Made by a program: the position numbers and the translations under genes
Source: Jonesia denitrificans DSM 20603
GTDB taxonomy: Bacteria > Actinomycetota > Actinomycetes > Actinomycetales > Cellulomonadaceae
Direction of reading: 5' to 3'
DNA length: 64,000 nt
Assembly (NCBI RefSeq): GCF_000024065.1
Contig: NC_013174.1
Span: forward strand, 1,054,001-1,118,000
Shown: piece after piece, positions 39,348-48,767 of the stretch
How positions within the stretch are numbered: the stretch's first letter is position 1
How the letters are laid out: every line of letters starts with the position of its first letter
The notes under the pieces: model-generated
Database searches by the model: none
What the model was told of the DNA's origin: nothing
Seen by the model: only the letters and a program-made list of their open reading frames with translations

Positions 39348-39889
39348 GACGTTGGGTCACTGTCAGACTCAGACAGGGACGCAGTCCACCGCTCCTCGGT
39401 GAGCGACGTGGTTGCCTGCTCTCCAATGTCCAGCGTCCGCACGCGACCGCTTGGTGCGAGCCCTGCGCTGGCCAGGAACCGTTGGCGCGGTTCGTCATGG
39501 CGCGGAACCCAGCAGGTCACGGTGGCGATCCCATCGCCGCGTAGTCTCTCCACACAGGCTGCAAGGAGCCTGGACCCATGCCCTTGGCGCTGGTGTGTGG
39601 GGGATACCTCAAGGGCGATCAGAGCTGTGGGGATGAGGGCCGCAAATCCGACAACTTGGTCGGAGGCGAGTGCGGTCATCACTGCGTGACCTGGTTCACC
39701 TGCTTGTTCGATTGTTGTGTTCCACTGGCGGGTGATGGCGTCAGCGTCGAGCGCAGCCATAATGTTGTCACCAATGATCGGGGTGTGCATGACCTGCCAT
39801 GCCTTGATCTGTATCGCTGCGATAGCTGATGCGTCTGAGGGGATTGCAGGGCGAACTGAAACGTCAGCATGTGGTGTCAGGAAGCTCAT
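39344..39889 (-). CDS. GNAT family N-acetyltransferase
   Basis: 181 residues from ATG 39889 (MSFLTPHADVSVRPAIPSDASAIAAIQ). The frame runs on to 40210 but that part lies antisense to the thyA start and looks non-coding. The acetyl-CoA loop is LEVSPTHQRQGHGSRLLAACV, and the C-terminal strand region is RFLASAGLAPSGRVRTLDIG. Substrate unknown. Divergent from thyA; the 3' end overlaps the upstream TPR gene by 4 bp. Confidence 0.82.
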
Positions 39890-40061
39890 GCCATCACTTT
39901 CACTAGGGGAGCACAGGCGATAAGTGTGCCTGCCGTGGACCCAACCGTATGCGACAGTGCCACGATCTGATGTCATATGCAAGAGTGTCGTTGGGTTCAA
40001 CGAAGCACCCACACCTCGAGATGCCCCCTTGTGGAGATGGGAATAGTGAGACACTTTGTCT

Positions 40062-40862
40062 ATGGCCCTCAACACCGCGTACGAAGACCTCTTGGCTTTG
40101 ACTCTCCAGCACGGCACGCCCAAGAATGACCGCACTGGTACGGGAACAACAAGCATATTTGGCCACCAGATGCGTTTTGATTTGCGGGAGGGGTTCCCGT
40201 TGATCACCACAAAAAAGGTTCACCTGAAGTCTGTGGTCGGTGAATTGCTGTGGTTTTTGCGGGGCGAATCCAACGTCCAATGGTTGCAAGATCATGGCAT
40301 ACGCATTTGGAATGAGTGGGCGGATGCTCGCGGTGAATTGGGGCCGGTTTATGGGGTGCAGTGGCGGTCATGGCCCACCCCTGATGGTCATCACATCGAC
40401 CAGTTGTCCCAGGTCGTTGACACGCTCCGAACCGACCCCGACTCGCGTAGGATGCTGGTGTCTGCATGGAATGTGTCAGAGCTTCACAAGATGGCACTTG
40501 CACCATGCCACGCATTTTTCCAATTCTATGTCGCTGATGGCACGCTATCGTGCCAGTTATACCAACGCTCAGCTGACCTTTTCCTCGGTGTCCCCTTTAA
40601 TATCGCTTCCTATGCTTTGCTGACCCACATGGTCGCGCAACAAACAGATTTGGCGGTGGGAGAGTTCATATGGACCGGTGGGGATTGTCATATTTACGAC
40701 AATCACAGATCACAGGTTAACGAACAATTGACACGAGACGTACGCCCATTTCCGCGCTTAGAACTGAACCGTGCGGACTCGCTCTTTGACTATTGCTTTG
40801 ATGATGTAGTCGTGCACGACTACGAACCGCACCCCACTATTCGCGCGAGTGTAGCGGTATGA
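40062..40862 (+). CDS. thyA: Thymidylate synthase
   Basis: Methylates dUMP to dTMP using methylene-tetrahydrofolate. 266 residues from ATG 40062; a TTG two codons upstream is also possible. Conserved [31 protein letters not shown], the catalytic Cys in [12 protein letters not shown], and [15 protein letters not shown]. The stop overlaps dfrA by four bases, so dTMP synthesis and regeneration of its folate cofactor are coupled. Confidence 0.97.
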   Translation: MALNTAYEDLLALTLQHGTPKNDRTGTGTTSIFGHQMRFDLREGFPLITTKKVHLKSVVGELLWFLRGESNVQWLQDHGIRIWNEWADARGELGPVYGVQWRSWPTPDGHHIDQLSQVVDTLRTDPDSRRMLVSAWNVSELHKMALAPCHAFFQFYVADGTLSCQLYQRSADLFLGVPFNIASYALLTHMVAQQTDLAVGEFIWTGGDCHIYDNHRSQVNEQLTRDVRPFPRLELNRADSLFDYCFDDVVVHDYEPHPTIRASVAV

Positions 40863-41434
40863 CAACGTCCTTAGCGGCCAAGCCTCAGCTCTCCCTGATT
40901 TGGGCCCAGAGTCTCAATGGTGTTATTGGGCGAAGCGGAACAATTCCGTGGCATGAACCTACCGACCTCGCGCACTTCCAAAAGACAACTCGGGGTGGTG
41001 TTGTCATTATGGGGCGACACACCTGGGAGTCACTACCTGTCACGCCGCTACCTCAACGAGTCAATATTGTGCTCACCTCAGACCGTGACTACCGCGCCCC
41101 TGGAGCGCGGGTGGTGACAACCCCACAACAAGCCCTAGATTTGGCTCACTGGTACACGCAGGTTGGGCACCAGGCAATTTGGGTGATCGGCGGGCGTCAG
41201 GTGTATGACACCTTCATGGACTATGCAACACAACTCATTGTCACAACTGTGGGTACCGTGATCGAAGGAGACACTGAAGCACCCCGCATTCCCCCACATT
41301 TTGTCCCGCAAGAACCGCACCAACTTGCCACTCATTCCGATTATGAGGTGACTGTGACAACATGGCTTCGAACAGCAAGCCCACTCACCTCTCCACGCTT
41401 GTCGCGTGACCACGTCAAGGACACGGTAGATTAA
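40859..41434 (+). CDS. dfrA: Dihydrofolate reductase
   Basis: 191 residues. [33 protein letters not shown] with the substrate-site acidic region, [11 protein letters not shown] (NADPH site) and [14 protein letters not shown]. It regenerates tetrahydrofolate consumed by ThyA. ATG start overlaps the thyA stop. Confidence 0.96.
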   Translation: MTTSLAAKPQLSLIWAQSLNGVIGRSGTIPWHEPTDLAHFQKTTRGGVVIMGRHTWESLPVTPLPQRVNIVLTSDRDYRAPGARVVTTPQQALDLAHWYTQVGHQAIWVIGGRQVYDTFMDYATQLIVTTVGTVIEGDTEAPRIPPHFVPQEPHQLATHSDYEVTVTTWLRTASPLTSPRLSRDHVKDTVD

Positions 41435-41439
41435 CACCC

Positions 41440-42363
41440 ATGGAAGACAGTTCGTTGAACCAGCCCTTTGGTACGCTCCTCACCGCTATGGTCACTCCCT
41501 TTCACGAAGATGGGCGTGTTGACATCGAGGCAGCGGTAGCACTTGCTCGCCGTTTGATTGACGACGGTAACGACGGTCTTGTACTGAACGGGACAACCGG
41601 CGAGGCACCCACAACCCACACACCGGAAAAATGTGAACTGATTGCAGCGGTGGTTGAGGCAGTAGGTGACCGGGCACATGTGATCGCAGGTGCTGGCTCG
41701 AATGACACCAAGCATGCAGTGCGAATGGCGGAGCAAGCAGCAGAAGCCGGAGCACATGGACTTCTTGTGGTGACGCCGTATTATTCACGCCCCTCGCAAC
41801 GAGGAATAGTCGCCCACACACGCGCTGTCGTTGATGCAACCGAACTCCCCGTCATGCTCTATGACATCCCTGGGCGAACCGGGGTTCGACTCACCACAGA
41901 CACCTATAAGACGCTCGACGAGCACCCACAAATCGTTGCGGTGAAAGATGCCACTGGTGACCTGGCAGGGGCCGCACACAACATGGCTGCCACATCGTTT
42001 GCCTGGTACAGCGGAGATGACGGACTGTACTTGCCGTTCCTCGCCCAAGGGGCTGTGGGGCTCGTGTCGGTCACCTCGCATTTGGCATCCAAGGATTTTG
42101 TTGACCTCTACAACTCATACGCTCGCGGGGATCATGATTCAGCGATTGCTCATGCCCGCGCTCTGGACCAGCTAATTGACGCTGTCATGGGTTCTGGACA
42201 AGGTGTGGTCCTTGTCAAGGAGGCACTCAAAATTCTCGGAATAATTCCTACAAGCACACTTCGGCTGCCGCATGTTGGCGCCTCAGAAACTGAAATCGCG
42301 GCACTGACCAGCGCACTGATGGCGTATGGACTTCTTGACGCCGCCGCGTCGTCGCAACACTGA
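41440..42363 (+). CDS. dapA: 4-hydroxy-tetrahydrodipicolinate synthase
   Basis: First committed step of DAP/lysine synthesis. 307 residues, TIM barrel. LNGTTGEAPTTHTPEK, catalytic Tyr in VVTPYYSRPSQRG, DIPGRTGVRL and the Schiff-base Lys in IVAVKDATGDL. Begins five bases after dfrA. No strong ribosome binding site is seen. Confidence 0.97.
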   Translation: MEDSSLNQPFGTLLTAMVTPFHEDGRVDIEAAVALARRLIDDGNDGLVLNGTTGEAPTTHTPEKCELIAAVVEAVGDRAHVIAGAGSNDTKHAVRMAEQAAEAGAHGLLVVTPYYSRPSQRGIVAHTRAVVDATELPVMLYDIPGRTGVRLTTDTYKTLDEHPQIVAVKDATGDLAGAAHNMAATSFAWYSGDDGLYLPFLAQGAVGLVSVTSHLASKDFVDLYNSYARGDHDSAIAHARALDQLIDAVMGSGQGVVLVKEALKILGIIPTSTLRLPHVGASETEIAALTSALMAYGLLDAAASSQH

Positions 42364-42377
42364 CCCCAGGAGGGTAC

Positions 42378-44063
42378 ATGAGTCATCCCCATCCCGAACT
42401 TCCCACCCCACCTGCTTTGGCCGACGGTACGCTCCGTATCGTTGCGCTCGGTGGGTTAGGTGAGATAGGCAGAAACATGGCGGTCCTCGAGTACGGAGGA
42501 CGGCTTCTTATCATCGACTGCGGAGTGCTTTTCCCCGAGGATCACCAACCAGGCGTCGACCTCATCCTGCCTGACTTCAGTTACATCGCTGATCGCATGG
42601 ACGATGTAGACGCGATTGTCTTGACGCACGGCCATGAGGACCACATCGGTGGAGTTCCTTACTTGCTGCGGTTGCGTCGTGATGTGCCGATCATCGGATC
42701 AAAGCTCACGTTAGCTTTTATCGAAGCCAAGCTTAAAGAGCATCGCATCACCCCCACCACGATTGAGGTGAAAGAAGGGGAGAAGCTTTCTCGCGGGATT
42801 TTCGATCTTGAATTTGTTGCGGTGAACCACTCCATCCCTGATGCGCTTGCTGTTGCTGTCTCCACCCCGGCGGGACGTGTCTTGCATACTGGTGACTTCA
42901 AAATGGACCAGTTGCCGCTCGATGGTCGCATCACCGATCTTCGTGCGTTTGCCAGGCTTGGTGAGGAAGGGGTTGACCTTTTTATGGTTGACTCCACAAA
43001 CGCTGAAGTGCCTGGGTTTGTGACTCCAGAACGTGAGATCGGACCTGTCCTTTCTGATGTCTTCTCACGCTCGGAGGGCCGTGTAGTTGTTGCGTCGTTC
43101 GCCTCGCATGTGCACCGTGTTCAACAGGTTTTGGATGCAGCACACGAGCATGGTCGCCATGTCGTTTTTGTGGGGCGGTCTATGGTCCGGAACATGGGCA
43201 TTGCGGCTGATTTAGGGTACTTGAAGGTGCCAGATGGGGTCCTCGTTGATCTCAAAGCGGTTGACCACTTGCCGGACAACCGTGTGGTCTTCATGTGCAC
43301 GGGTTCGCAGGGCGAACCTATGGCTGCTTTGTCGCGCATCGCGAACCAGTCCCACCGGATTGCTGTGGGGCAAGGGGACACAGTGATTCTCGCGTCGTCG
43401 ATGATTCCGGGCAACGAGTCACAGGTGTACCGCGTGATTAACGGGCTGATGCGACTGGGCGCGAAGGTCGTGCATTCAGGCAACGCGAAGGTCCACGTGT
43501 CGGGTCACTCTTCGGAGGGGGAGTTGACGTATTGTTACAACATCTTGCGCCCGCGTAATGTCATGCCCGTGCATGGTGAGGTGCGACACCTCATTGCCAA
43601 TGGTGCTATTGCCGTGAAAACAGGTGTTCCACCGAAGAACGTGATCCTCGCAGAGGACGGTGTTGTGGTGGATCTTGTCGATGGGCAAGCCACAATTGTG
43701 GGTGCTGTGCCGTGTGGCTACGTGTACGTGGATGGCTCAAGTGTCGGGGAAATCACCGAAGCTGAACTGAAGGATCGCAAGATCCTGTCTGAAGAAGGGT
43801 TTATTTCGCTCTTTGCTGTCGTTGATGCGTCGACCGGAAAAGTGGTCGGTGGACCACAGATCCTTGCACGGGGGTTTGCTGAGGAAGACTCTGTCTTTGA
43901 TGACATTCGCCCCCAGGTTGTGGCCGCCTTGGAGGAGTCGGCTGCGTCAGGTAACGCCGATACTCACCAATTGCAACAGGTGATGCGTCGCACGGTTGGT
44001 CGATGGGTGGCAACGAAGTTGCGCCGTAAACCCATGATCATCCCGGTGGTTGTTGAGGCGTAG
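42378..44063 (+). CDS. rnj: Ribonuclease J
   Basis: 561 residues. Metallo-beta-lactamase motif LTHGHEDHIGGVPYLL, then a beta-CASP domain (VVASFASHVHRVQQVLDAA, CTGSQGEPMAALSRIA) and VSGHSSEGELTYCYNILRPRNVMPVHGEVRHL, followed by a C-terminal domain. Endo- and 5'-to-3' exoribonuclease in mRNA decay and rRNA maturation. CAGGAGGG precedes the ATG. Often found after dapA in actinobacteria. Confidence 0.97.
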   Translation: MSHPHPELPTPPALADGTLRIVALGGLGEIGRNMAVLEYGGRLLIIDCGVLFPEDHQPGVDLILPDFSYIADRMDDVDAIVLTHGHEDHIGGVPYLLRLRRDVPIIGSKLTLAFIEAKLKEHRITPTTIEVKEGEKLSRGIFDLEFVAVNHSIPDALAVAVSTPAGRVLHTGDFKMDQLPLDGRITDLRAFARLGEEGVDLFMVDSTNAEVPGFVTPEREIGPVLSDVFSRSEGRVVVASFASHVHRVQQVLDAAHEHGRHVVFVGRSMVRNMGIAADLGYLKVPDGVLVDLKAVDHLPDNRVVFMCTGSQGEPMAALSRIANQSHRIAVGQGDTVILASSMIPGNESQVYRVINGLMRLGAKVVHSGNAKVHVSGHSSEGELTYCYNILRPRNVMPVHGEVRHLIANGAIAVKTGVPPKNVILAEDGVVVDLVDGQATIVGAVPCGYVYVDGSSVGEITEAELKDRKILSEEGFISLFAVVDASTGKVVGGPQILARGFAEEDSVFDDIRPQVVAALEESAASGNADTHQLQQVMRRTVGRWVATKLRRKPMIIPVVVEA

Positions 44064-44086
44064 AACTCCTTTGTGAAGACCAGTAG

Positions 44087-44122
44087 GAGCGGATGTGACC
44101 AGGAGGCTGGTCACATCCGCTC
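44087..44122. terminator. Stem-loop after rnj
   Basis: Perfect 15-bp arms, GAGCGGATGTGACCA (44087-44101) and its complement (44108-44122), 6-nt loop. Not followed by a U-run. Confidence 0.8.
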
Positions 44123-44254
44123 TGTGCGTTGTTCGCCCCTTGCCCTCCTGCTTGTGTGCAGTTCGTGGTACTGAGAGTGGTGTGAGCCATCAATATCGGG
44201 ATGACGCCGGGTCAATGCGCGCTCTGATGCTGCGGGGGCGCTACATTAGGGCAT

Positions 44255-47011
44255 ATGGCTCCGCGATCTCGTTCGTCTGCATCTACTCGGCGTGCTCCGC
44301 AGTCGCGGTCTGGGAAATCTCAGTCTGCGTCTCGGGGTTCCGCTTCGTCATCTCCGGCGAAGAATCAAGGCTCTGATCATGCGTTGGATGCGTTGGGGTT
44401 GGTGCTCATTGCGATTGCTATTGCCAGCGCGACCGCTGAGTGGTTTGGTGTGGATGCTCCAGTTGCCCGCTGGTTGCATACGGCTGCCGGGTTTGTGGTT
44501 GGTGGGTTGTCGTTTGTGGTGCCGGTTGTTCTTGCGGTGTGGGCTATTCGGTTGTTGACACGGCGTCGACGTGCGGACCGAACGCACCGCGTGACAGTGG
44601 GGGTGTTGTGTTTGCTCCTTGCGGCCACCGGAATTGTTCATGTGGTCCGGGACTATCCGAGCTTGCTTGACGGTGTTGAGCGGATCAGTGCTGCTGGTGG
44701 TGTGACTGGGTTCGTGCTGGGATATCCCCTTGCGGTAGGGCTCACACCGGTCCCTGCGGTGCTCATTTTGTTGGTGCTTGCGTTTTTTGGAGTGTTAGTC
44801 GTCACGAAAACTCCGGTGTCTGCGTTGCCTGAGCGGCTTGCTGATGTGCGTGAGTGGTTGTTTGGTGCGGCGAGTGAGCCTGTGAATGATGACGGCGGTT
44901 TGGAGTTCGCGGAGGGTGTGTCGCGCCACGACGGGCAAGAAACGGTTGTTGTTCCTCGCCCGGCGCGTCGTGGTCTGTTTGGTCGTCGTTCACGTAAGGA
45001 ACGCGCGCGCGATGGGCACACGTCAGTGTTGAACCGCTATGCAGGGGATGAAGCGTTTACTCGGGCGTTAGAAGCAGAAGAGCGTGAGGCTGCTCGGTTG
45101 GCCCAGCAGGCTGGTGATACTGATCAAGAGACCCAGGTTGTTGGTGGGGCAAAGTCGCGGCGCCGTGGTCGAAAAGCGAGCGTTGAGCAGAATTCTGCGC
45201 ACGAACCGGACGCGCCAACGCCTGATACGTCGACGCCGGCTCAGGGTGCTCCAGTAGCTGCAGGTGTTTCCCCGGTGACTGAGCCAGGTGCTGTCCGTGG
45301 TGAGGACGGTATCTTATTGGATCCTGATGTGCCTGACGATGCACCAGACCCGGGGCCAGCAACTCCGCAGTTGGCGCCCCCAAAACCGGCAGGTGTTCCG
45401 CGTGGGGAGCAGCCCATGCTGGAAGGAGACACGGTGTATGTGCTTCCTGATGAGGATGTGCTGACTCGGGGGGCTCCACATAAAACTCGATCGGCGGCGA
45501 ATGATCGGGTGGTTGAGGCATTAACAGGTGTGTTTGATCAGTTTGGTATTGACGCCAGTGTGACTGGTTTTATGCGTGGGCCTACGGTGACCCGGTATGA
45601 GGTTGAGGTCGGCCCTGGGCTCAAGGTTGAGCGGGTGACAGCATTGTCGAAGAACATCGCTTATGCGGTTGCTTCAGCTGATGTGCGGATCTTGTCACCG
45701 ATCCCAGGGAAATCGGCAATTGGTATTGAGATCCCAAACTCTGACCGAGAAACAGTGGTGTTGGGAGATGTGCTGCGTTCCTCTGTGGCCCGGAAAACTG
45801 ATCATCCGATGGTCATGGGTGTGGGCAAGGACGTTGAAGGTGGATATGTTGTTGCCAATCTCGCGAAGATGCCGCACATTTTGGTGGCAGGGGCGACAGG
45901 GGCTGGTAAGTCGAGTTTCGTGAATTCGATGATCACCTCGATTTTGATGCGTTCGACTCCCGATCAGGTTCGGATGATTTTGGTGGATCCTAAACGTGTG
46001 GAACTCACAATCTATGACGGGATTCCGCATCTGATTACTCCTATTATCACGAACCCAAAGAAGGCTGCGGAGGCGCTGGAATGGGTGGTGCGGGAGATGG
46101 ACGCACGGTATGACGACTTGGCGATGTTTGGCTTTAAACACATTGACGATTTCAACGCCGCTGTGCGTGCCGGGAAAGTCAAGCCTCTCCCTGGGTCTGA
46201 GCGCAAAATCGCCCCGTACCCGTATTTGCTTGTTGTGGTTGATGAGTTAGCGGATCTGATGATGGTTGCCCCCCGTGACGTGGAGGCATCGATTCAGCGT
46301 ATTACTCAACTTGCCCGTGCTGCGGGGATTCACCTTGTGTTGGCAACGCAGCGCCCATCAGTTGATGTAGTCACTGGTCTGATTAAAGCGAATGTGCCGT
46401 CTCGGTTGGCATTTGCCACCTCGTCGTTGGCTGATTCGCGTGTTGTTTTGGACCAACCTGGTGCGGAAAAGCTCATTGGTCAAGGTGATGCGTTGTTCCT
46501 CCCAATGGGTGCGTCTAAGCCGATGCGCGTACAAGGAGCGTGGGTTAACGAATCAGAAATTCACAAGGTGGTGGACCATGTGAAGGGCCAACTGACCCCG
46601 ATTTACCGGCAAGACGTGACTCAAGCTGCGACAAAGAAAGTAGTTGACGACGATATTGGTGATGACCTAGATGTGTTGTTGCAGGCCGCGGAGCTGGTTG
46701 TCAATACACAGTTCGGATCAACGTCAATGTTGCAACGAAAATTGCGGGTGGGCTTTGCGAAGGCTGGTCGTTTGATGGACTTGTTGGAATCGCGAGAGAT
46801 TGTGGGGCCTTCAGAAGGGTCCAAAGCCCGTGAAGTGCTGGTTAAGCCCGAGGATCTTCCCTCCGCTTTGGCGTTGATCCGCGGGGAGCCGGCTGAGGGC
46901 GGTAGCGATCAGGACAATGGGGGCGTGGATGACCATATGCCAGAGGTGGCTGTGGACTACCATGATTCCGCGGATACCGACGATGATGGGTGGACCGGGC
47001 CTGTGCGATAG
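44255..47011 (+). CDS. ftsK: DNA translocase FtsK
   Basis: 918 residues. A basic Ser/Arg-rich N-terminus, four or five transmembrane segments (about 45-190), an acidic Pro-rich linker (about 210-400), then the motor: Walker A ILVAGATGAGKSSFVNS, Walker B LLVVVDELADLMM, ATQRPSVDVVTGLIKAN, and the DNA-reading gamma winged helix (TSMLQRKLRVGFAKAGRLMDLLESREIVGPSEGSKAREV). It moves chromosomes through the septum and activates XerCD at dif; xerC is also in this window. TACATT lies exactly 7 nt before the ATG. Confidence 0.97.
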   Translation: MAPRSRSSASTRRAPQSRSGKSQSASRGSASSSPAKNQGSDHALDALGLVLIAIAIASATAEWFGVDAPVARWLHTAAGFVVGGLSFVVPVVLAVWAIRLLTRRRRADRTHRVTVGVLCLLLAATGIVHVVRDYPSLLDGVERISAAGGVTGFVLGYPLAVGLTPVPAVLILLVLAFFGVLVVTKTPVSALPERLADVREWLFGAASEPVNDDGGLEFAEGVSRHDGQETVVVPRPARRGLFGRRSRKERARDGHTSVLNRYAGDEAFTRALEAEEREAARLAQQAGDTDQETQVVGGAKSRRRGRKASVEQNSAHEPDAPTPDTSTPAQGAPVAAGVSPVTEPGAVRGEDGILLDPDVPDDAPDPGPATPQLAPPKPAGVPRGEQPMLEGDTVYVLPDEDVLTRGAPHKTRSAANDRVVEALTGVFDQFGIDASVTGFMRGPTVTRYEVEVGPGLKVERVTALSKNIAYAVASADVRILSPIPGKSAIGIEIPNSDRETVVLGDVLRSSVARKTDHPMVMGVGKDVEGGYVVANLAKMPHILVAGATGAGKSSFVNSMITSILMRSTPDQVRMILVDPKRVELTIYDGIPHLITPIITNPKKAAEALEWVVREMDARYDDLAMFGFKHIDDFNAAVRAGKVKPLPGSERKIAPYPYLLVVVDELADLMMVAPRDVEASIQRITQLARAAGIHLVLATQRPSVDVVTGLIKANVPSRLAFATSSLADSRVVLDQPGAEKLIGQGDALFLPMGASKPMRVQGAWVNESEIHKVVDHVKGQLTPIYRQDVTQAATKKVVDDDIGDDLDVLLQAAELVVNTQFGSTSMLQRKLRVGFAKAGRLMDLLESREIVGPSEGSKAREVLVKPEDLPSALALIRGEPAEGGSDQDNGGVDDHMPEVAVDYHDSADTDDDGWTGPVR

Positions 47012-47089
47012 CATCATGGTGCACAAGATGTCGGTGTGGCAGGTAGCGCCCGGTTGGGTGTGAGCAGACCTTAGGGCGACAGGGGACTA

Positions 47090-47695
47090 GTGAACGTACA
47101 CGAAACGCGAGACAGTTCGGCACCGTGGTGGAATATTGCTAATGTCATCACGATGGCGAGAATCGCGATGGTCCCGTTTTTTCTCGCGGCTCTCCTCATC
47201 CCCGATGGGGTGGTGTGGCGGCTCGTTGCCTTGGTCATTTTTCTTGTTGCTGCCATTACTGACCGTCTTGATGGTTATCTTGCCCGTTCCCGGGGGTTGG
47301 TGACGAACTTAGGGAAGATCCTTGATCCCATCGCTGACAAGGTTCTGACGGGAGGGGCCCTTGTCGCGTTGTCGTGGTTGGGGGAGTTGCCCTGGTGGGT
47401 CACTGTGGTGATTTTAGGGCGAGAATTCGCGATCACCATGATGCGGTTTATTGTGATACGAATTGCTGTTCTTCCCGCGTCGCGAGGTGGGAAGTTGAAA
47501 ACAGTGACGCAAATTGTTGCGATTTCGTTGTGGTTGCTTCCCCTGACGTCTTTACCAGGTTTCGTTACTGTTGTTGCGTGGATCGCTATGGGTGGCGCTG
47601 TGGTGGTTACTGTCGTCACTGGTGTGGAATATCTTGTACACGGTGTGCGGGTGGCACGCAATGGGCGGGGACCTGAGGGTGGCGATCGGTCGTGA
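47090..47695 (+). CDS. pgsA: CDP-alcohol phosphatidyltransferase (PgsA-like)
   Basis: 201 residues with about five hydrophobic helices. The family motif is complete: TDRLDGYLARSRGLVTNLGKILDPIADKVL contains D-x2-D-G-x2-A-R-x8-G-x3-D-x3-D. It probably makes phosphatidylglycerophosphate from the CDP-diacylglycerol made by CdsA. GTG start. Overlaps the cinA start (GTGA). Confidence 0.9.
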   Translation: MNVHETRDSSAPWWNIANVITMARIAMVPFFLAALLIPDGVVWRLVALVIFLVAAITDRLDGYLARSRGLVTNLGKILDPIADKVLTGGALVALSWLGELPWWVTVVILGREFAITMMRFIVIRIAVLPASRGGKLKTVTQIVAISLWLLPLTSLPGFVTVVAWIAMGGAVVVTVVTGVEYLVHGVRVARNGRGPEGGDRS

Positions 47696-48228
47696 ACGAT
47701 GTGCTCATTGGCGACCGGACTGATGATTTAGCGGCTCGGTGTGTCAGGAGCCTCATTGATCGTGGCGCGACGTTGGCTGTTGGTGAATCGCTGACGGGTG
47801 GGTTGCTTGCCGATGCTTTTGTGCGGATCCCTGGAGCTTCTCAGGTCTTTGTTGCCGGACTAGTGACGTATACGAACTCGATGAAACACGCTCTTCTCGC
47901 AGTGAGTACTGATCTTCTCAACCGCGAAGGCGCGGTACATCCTGATGTGGCGTTGGCGATGGCTGGTGGTGTGCGGCAGACCACGGGGGCATCAGTGTCC
48001 CTTGCAACAACTGGTGTGGCGGGACCAGGACCGGCCGATGGTCACCCAGCTGGACGTGCGTATATTGCCGTCATGAGCCCCGAATTCACTGCCGTGCGGG
48101 AGGTGAATTGTGATCCCGGTGATCAGGGAACCTCACAACGGAACGCGATCCGCCGATGTGTTGTTTATGAAGCTGTGGCGCTTCTCGCCGAAGCGCTCGC
48201 TGTGCCGAATCGCGAGAAACAGATGTGA
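47692..48228 (+). CDS. cinA: CinA-family nicotinamide-nucleotide amidohydrolase (single domain)
   Basis: 178 residues corresponding to the C-terminal CinA/PncC domain only: LAVGESLTGGLLADAFVRIPGAS, GLVTYTNSMKHALLAV, and TTGVAGPGPADGHPAGRAYIAV. It deamidates NMN in pyridine nucleotide recycling. The N-terminal MoCF-like domain of full CinA is absent, as in many actinobacteria. GTG start coupled to pgsA. Confidence 0.92.
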   Translation: MNDVLIGDRTDDLAARCVRSLIDRGATLAVGESLTGGLLADAFVRIPGASQVFVAGLVTYTNSMKHALLAVSTDLLNREGAVHPDVALAMAGGVRQTTGASVSLATTGVAGPGPADGHPAGRAYIAVMSPEFTAVREVNCDPGDQGTSQRNAIRRCVVYEAVALLAEALAVPNREKQM

Positions 48229-48282
48229 TGAGGGACATAAGTCAGGTACGCTCTGGCGGGAACAAGATAACGTCATCACACG

Positions 48283-48311
48283 TTGACACACACGTAGGGT
48301 ACAGCTTAATC
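48283..48311 (+). promoter_or_regulatory. Candidate clgR promoter
   Basis: Perfect -35 TTGACA (48283-48288), 17-bp spacer, TTAATC (48306-48311) as a weak -10. Lies about 90 bp before the clgR start. Confidence 0.5.
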
Positions 48312-48401
48312 TCTCCGCTTCGATGGGCTGAGGGGCCCGAACGAGACTGTCCTTGCAAGACATGACACAATGGAGACACGGACACGGGAGGAGGTAGCGA
48401 G

Positions 48402-48701
48402 ATGGTCGTACTACGCCGAGAAATCGGAGACGTGTTACGCAGTGCTCGGCAACGTCAGGGTCGTACACTCCGAGAAGTGTCCTCTGCCGCACGGGTGTCA
48501 CTGGGGTACCTCAGTGAAGTTGAGCGTGGTCAAAAAGAGGCTTCCTCTGAACTGCTTGGCTCAATCTGTGACGCTCTTGACACGCCACTGTCGTTGATTC
48601 TTCGTGAAGTCAGCGATCGAGTAGCGGTTGCTGAAGGACTTGACATTCCAGACACGATCCCCGCTGACATGGTGATCGACCGCGTGCCAGCACGCGTGTA
48701 G
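48402..48701 (+). CDS. clgR: XRE-family regulator, ClgR type
   Basis: 99 residues. The helix-turn-helix covers about residues 6-62: [45 protein letters not shown]. This matches ClgR, the activator of clp protease genes in actinobacteria, and the position after pgsA and cinA is the conserved one. GGGAGGAGG precedes the ATG, and a TTGACA-type promoter lies upstream. The C-terminus ends VIDRVPARV without the longer tail of some homologues. Confidence 0.85.
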   Translation: MVVLRREIGDVLRSARQRQGRTLREVSSAARVSLGYLSEVERGQKEASSELLGSICDALDTPLSLILREVSDRVAVAEGLDIPDTIPADMVIDRVPARV

Positions 48702-48716
48702 TTCGCTCTTTGACAC

Positions 48717-48767
48717 AACATAGGTGAGGGCTCTGTGACCGACAGTCACAGAGCCCTCACCTATGTT
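48717..48767. terminator. Bidirectional terminator between clgR and nei
   Basis: Perfect 23-bp arms (48717-48739 and 48745-48767) around a cgaca loop, the longest palindrome in the window. The nei stop codon (48757-48759) lies inside the right arm, so the hairpin includes the end of the coding sequence. Confidence 0.88.

Noticed and set aside
39890-40210. N-terminal 107-residue extension of the GNAT gene
   Set aside because: Runs antisense to the thyA start and has no GNAT-like sequence; the ATG at 39889 gives the normal domain.
48240-48262. Possible ClgR operator near CGCTCTGGCG upstream of clgR
   Set aside because: Only partial match to the known ClgR motif and one base short; not reported as a site.
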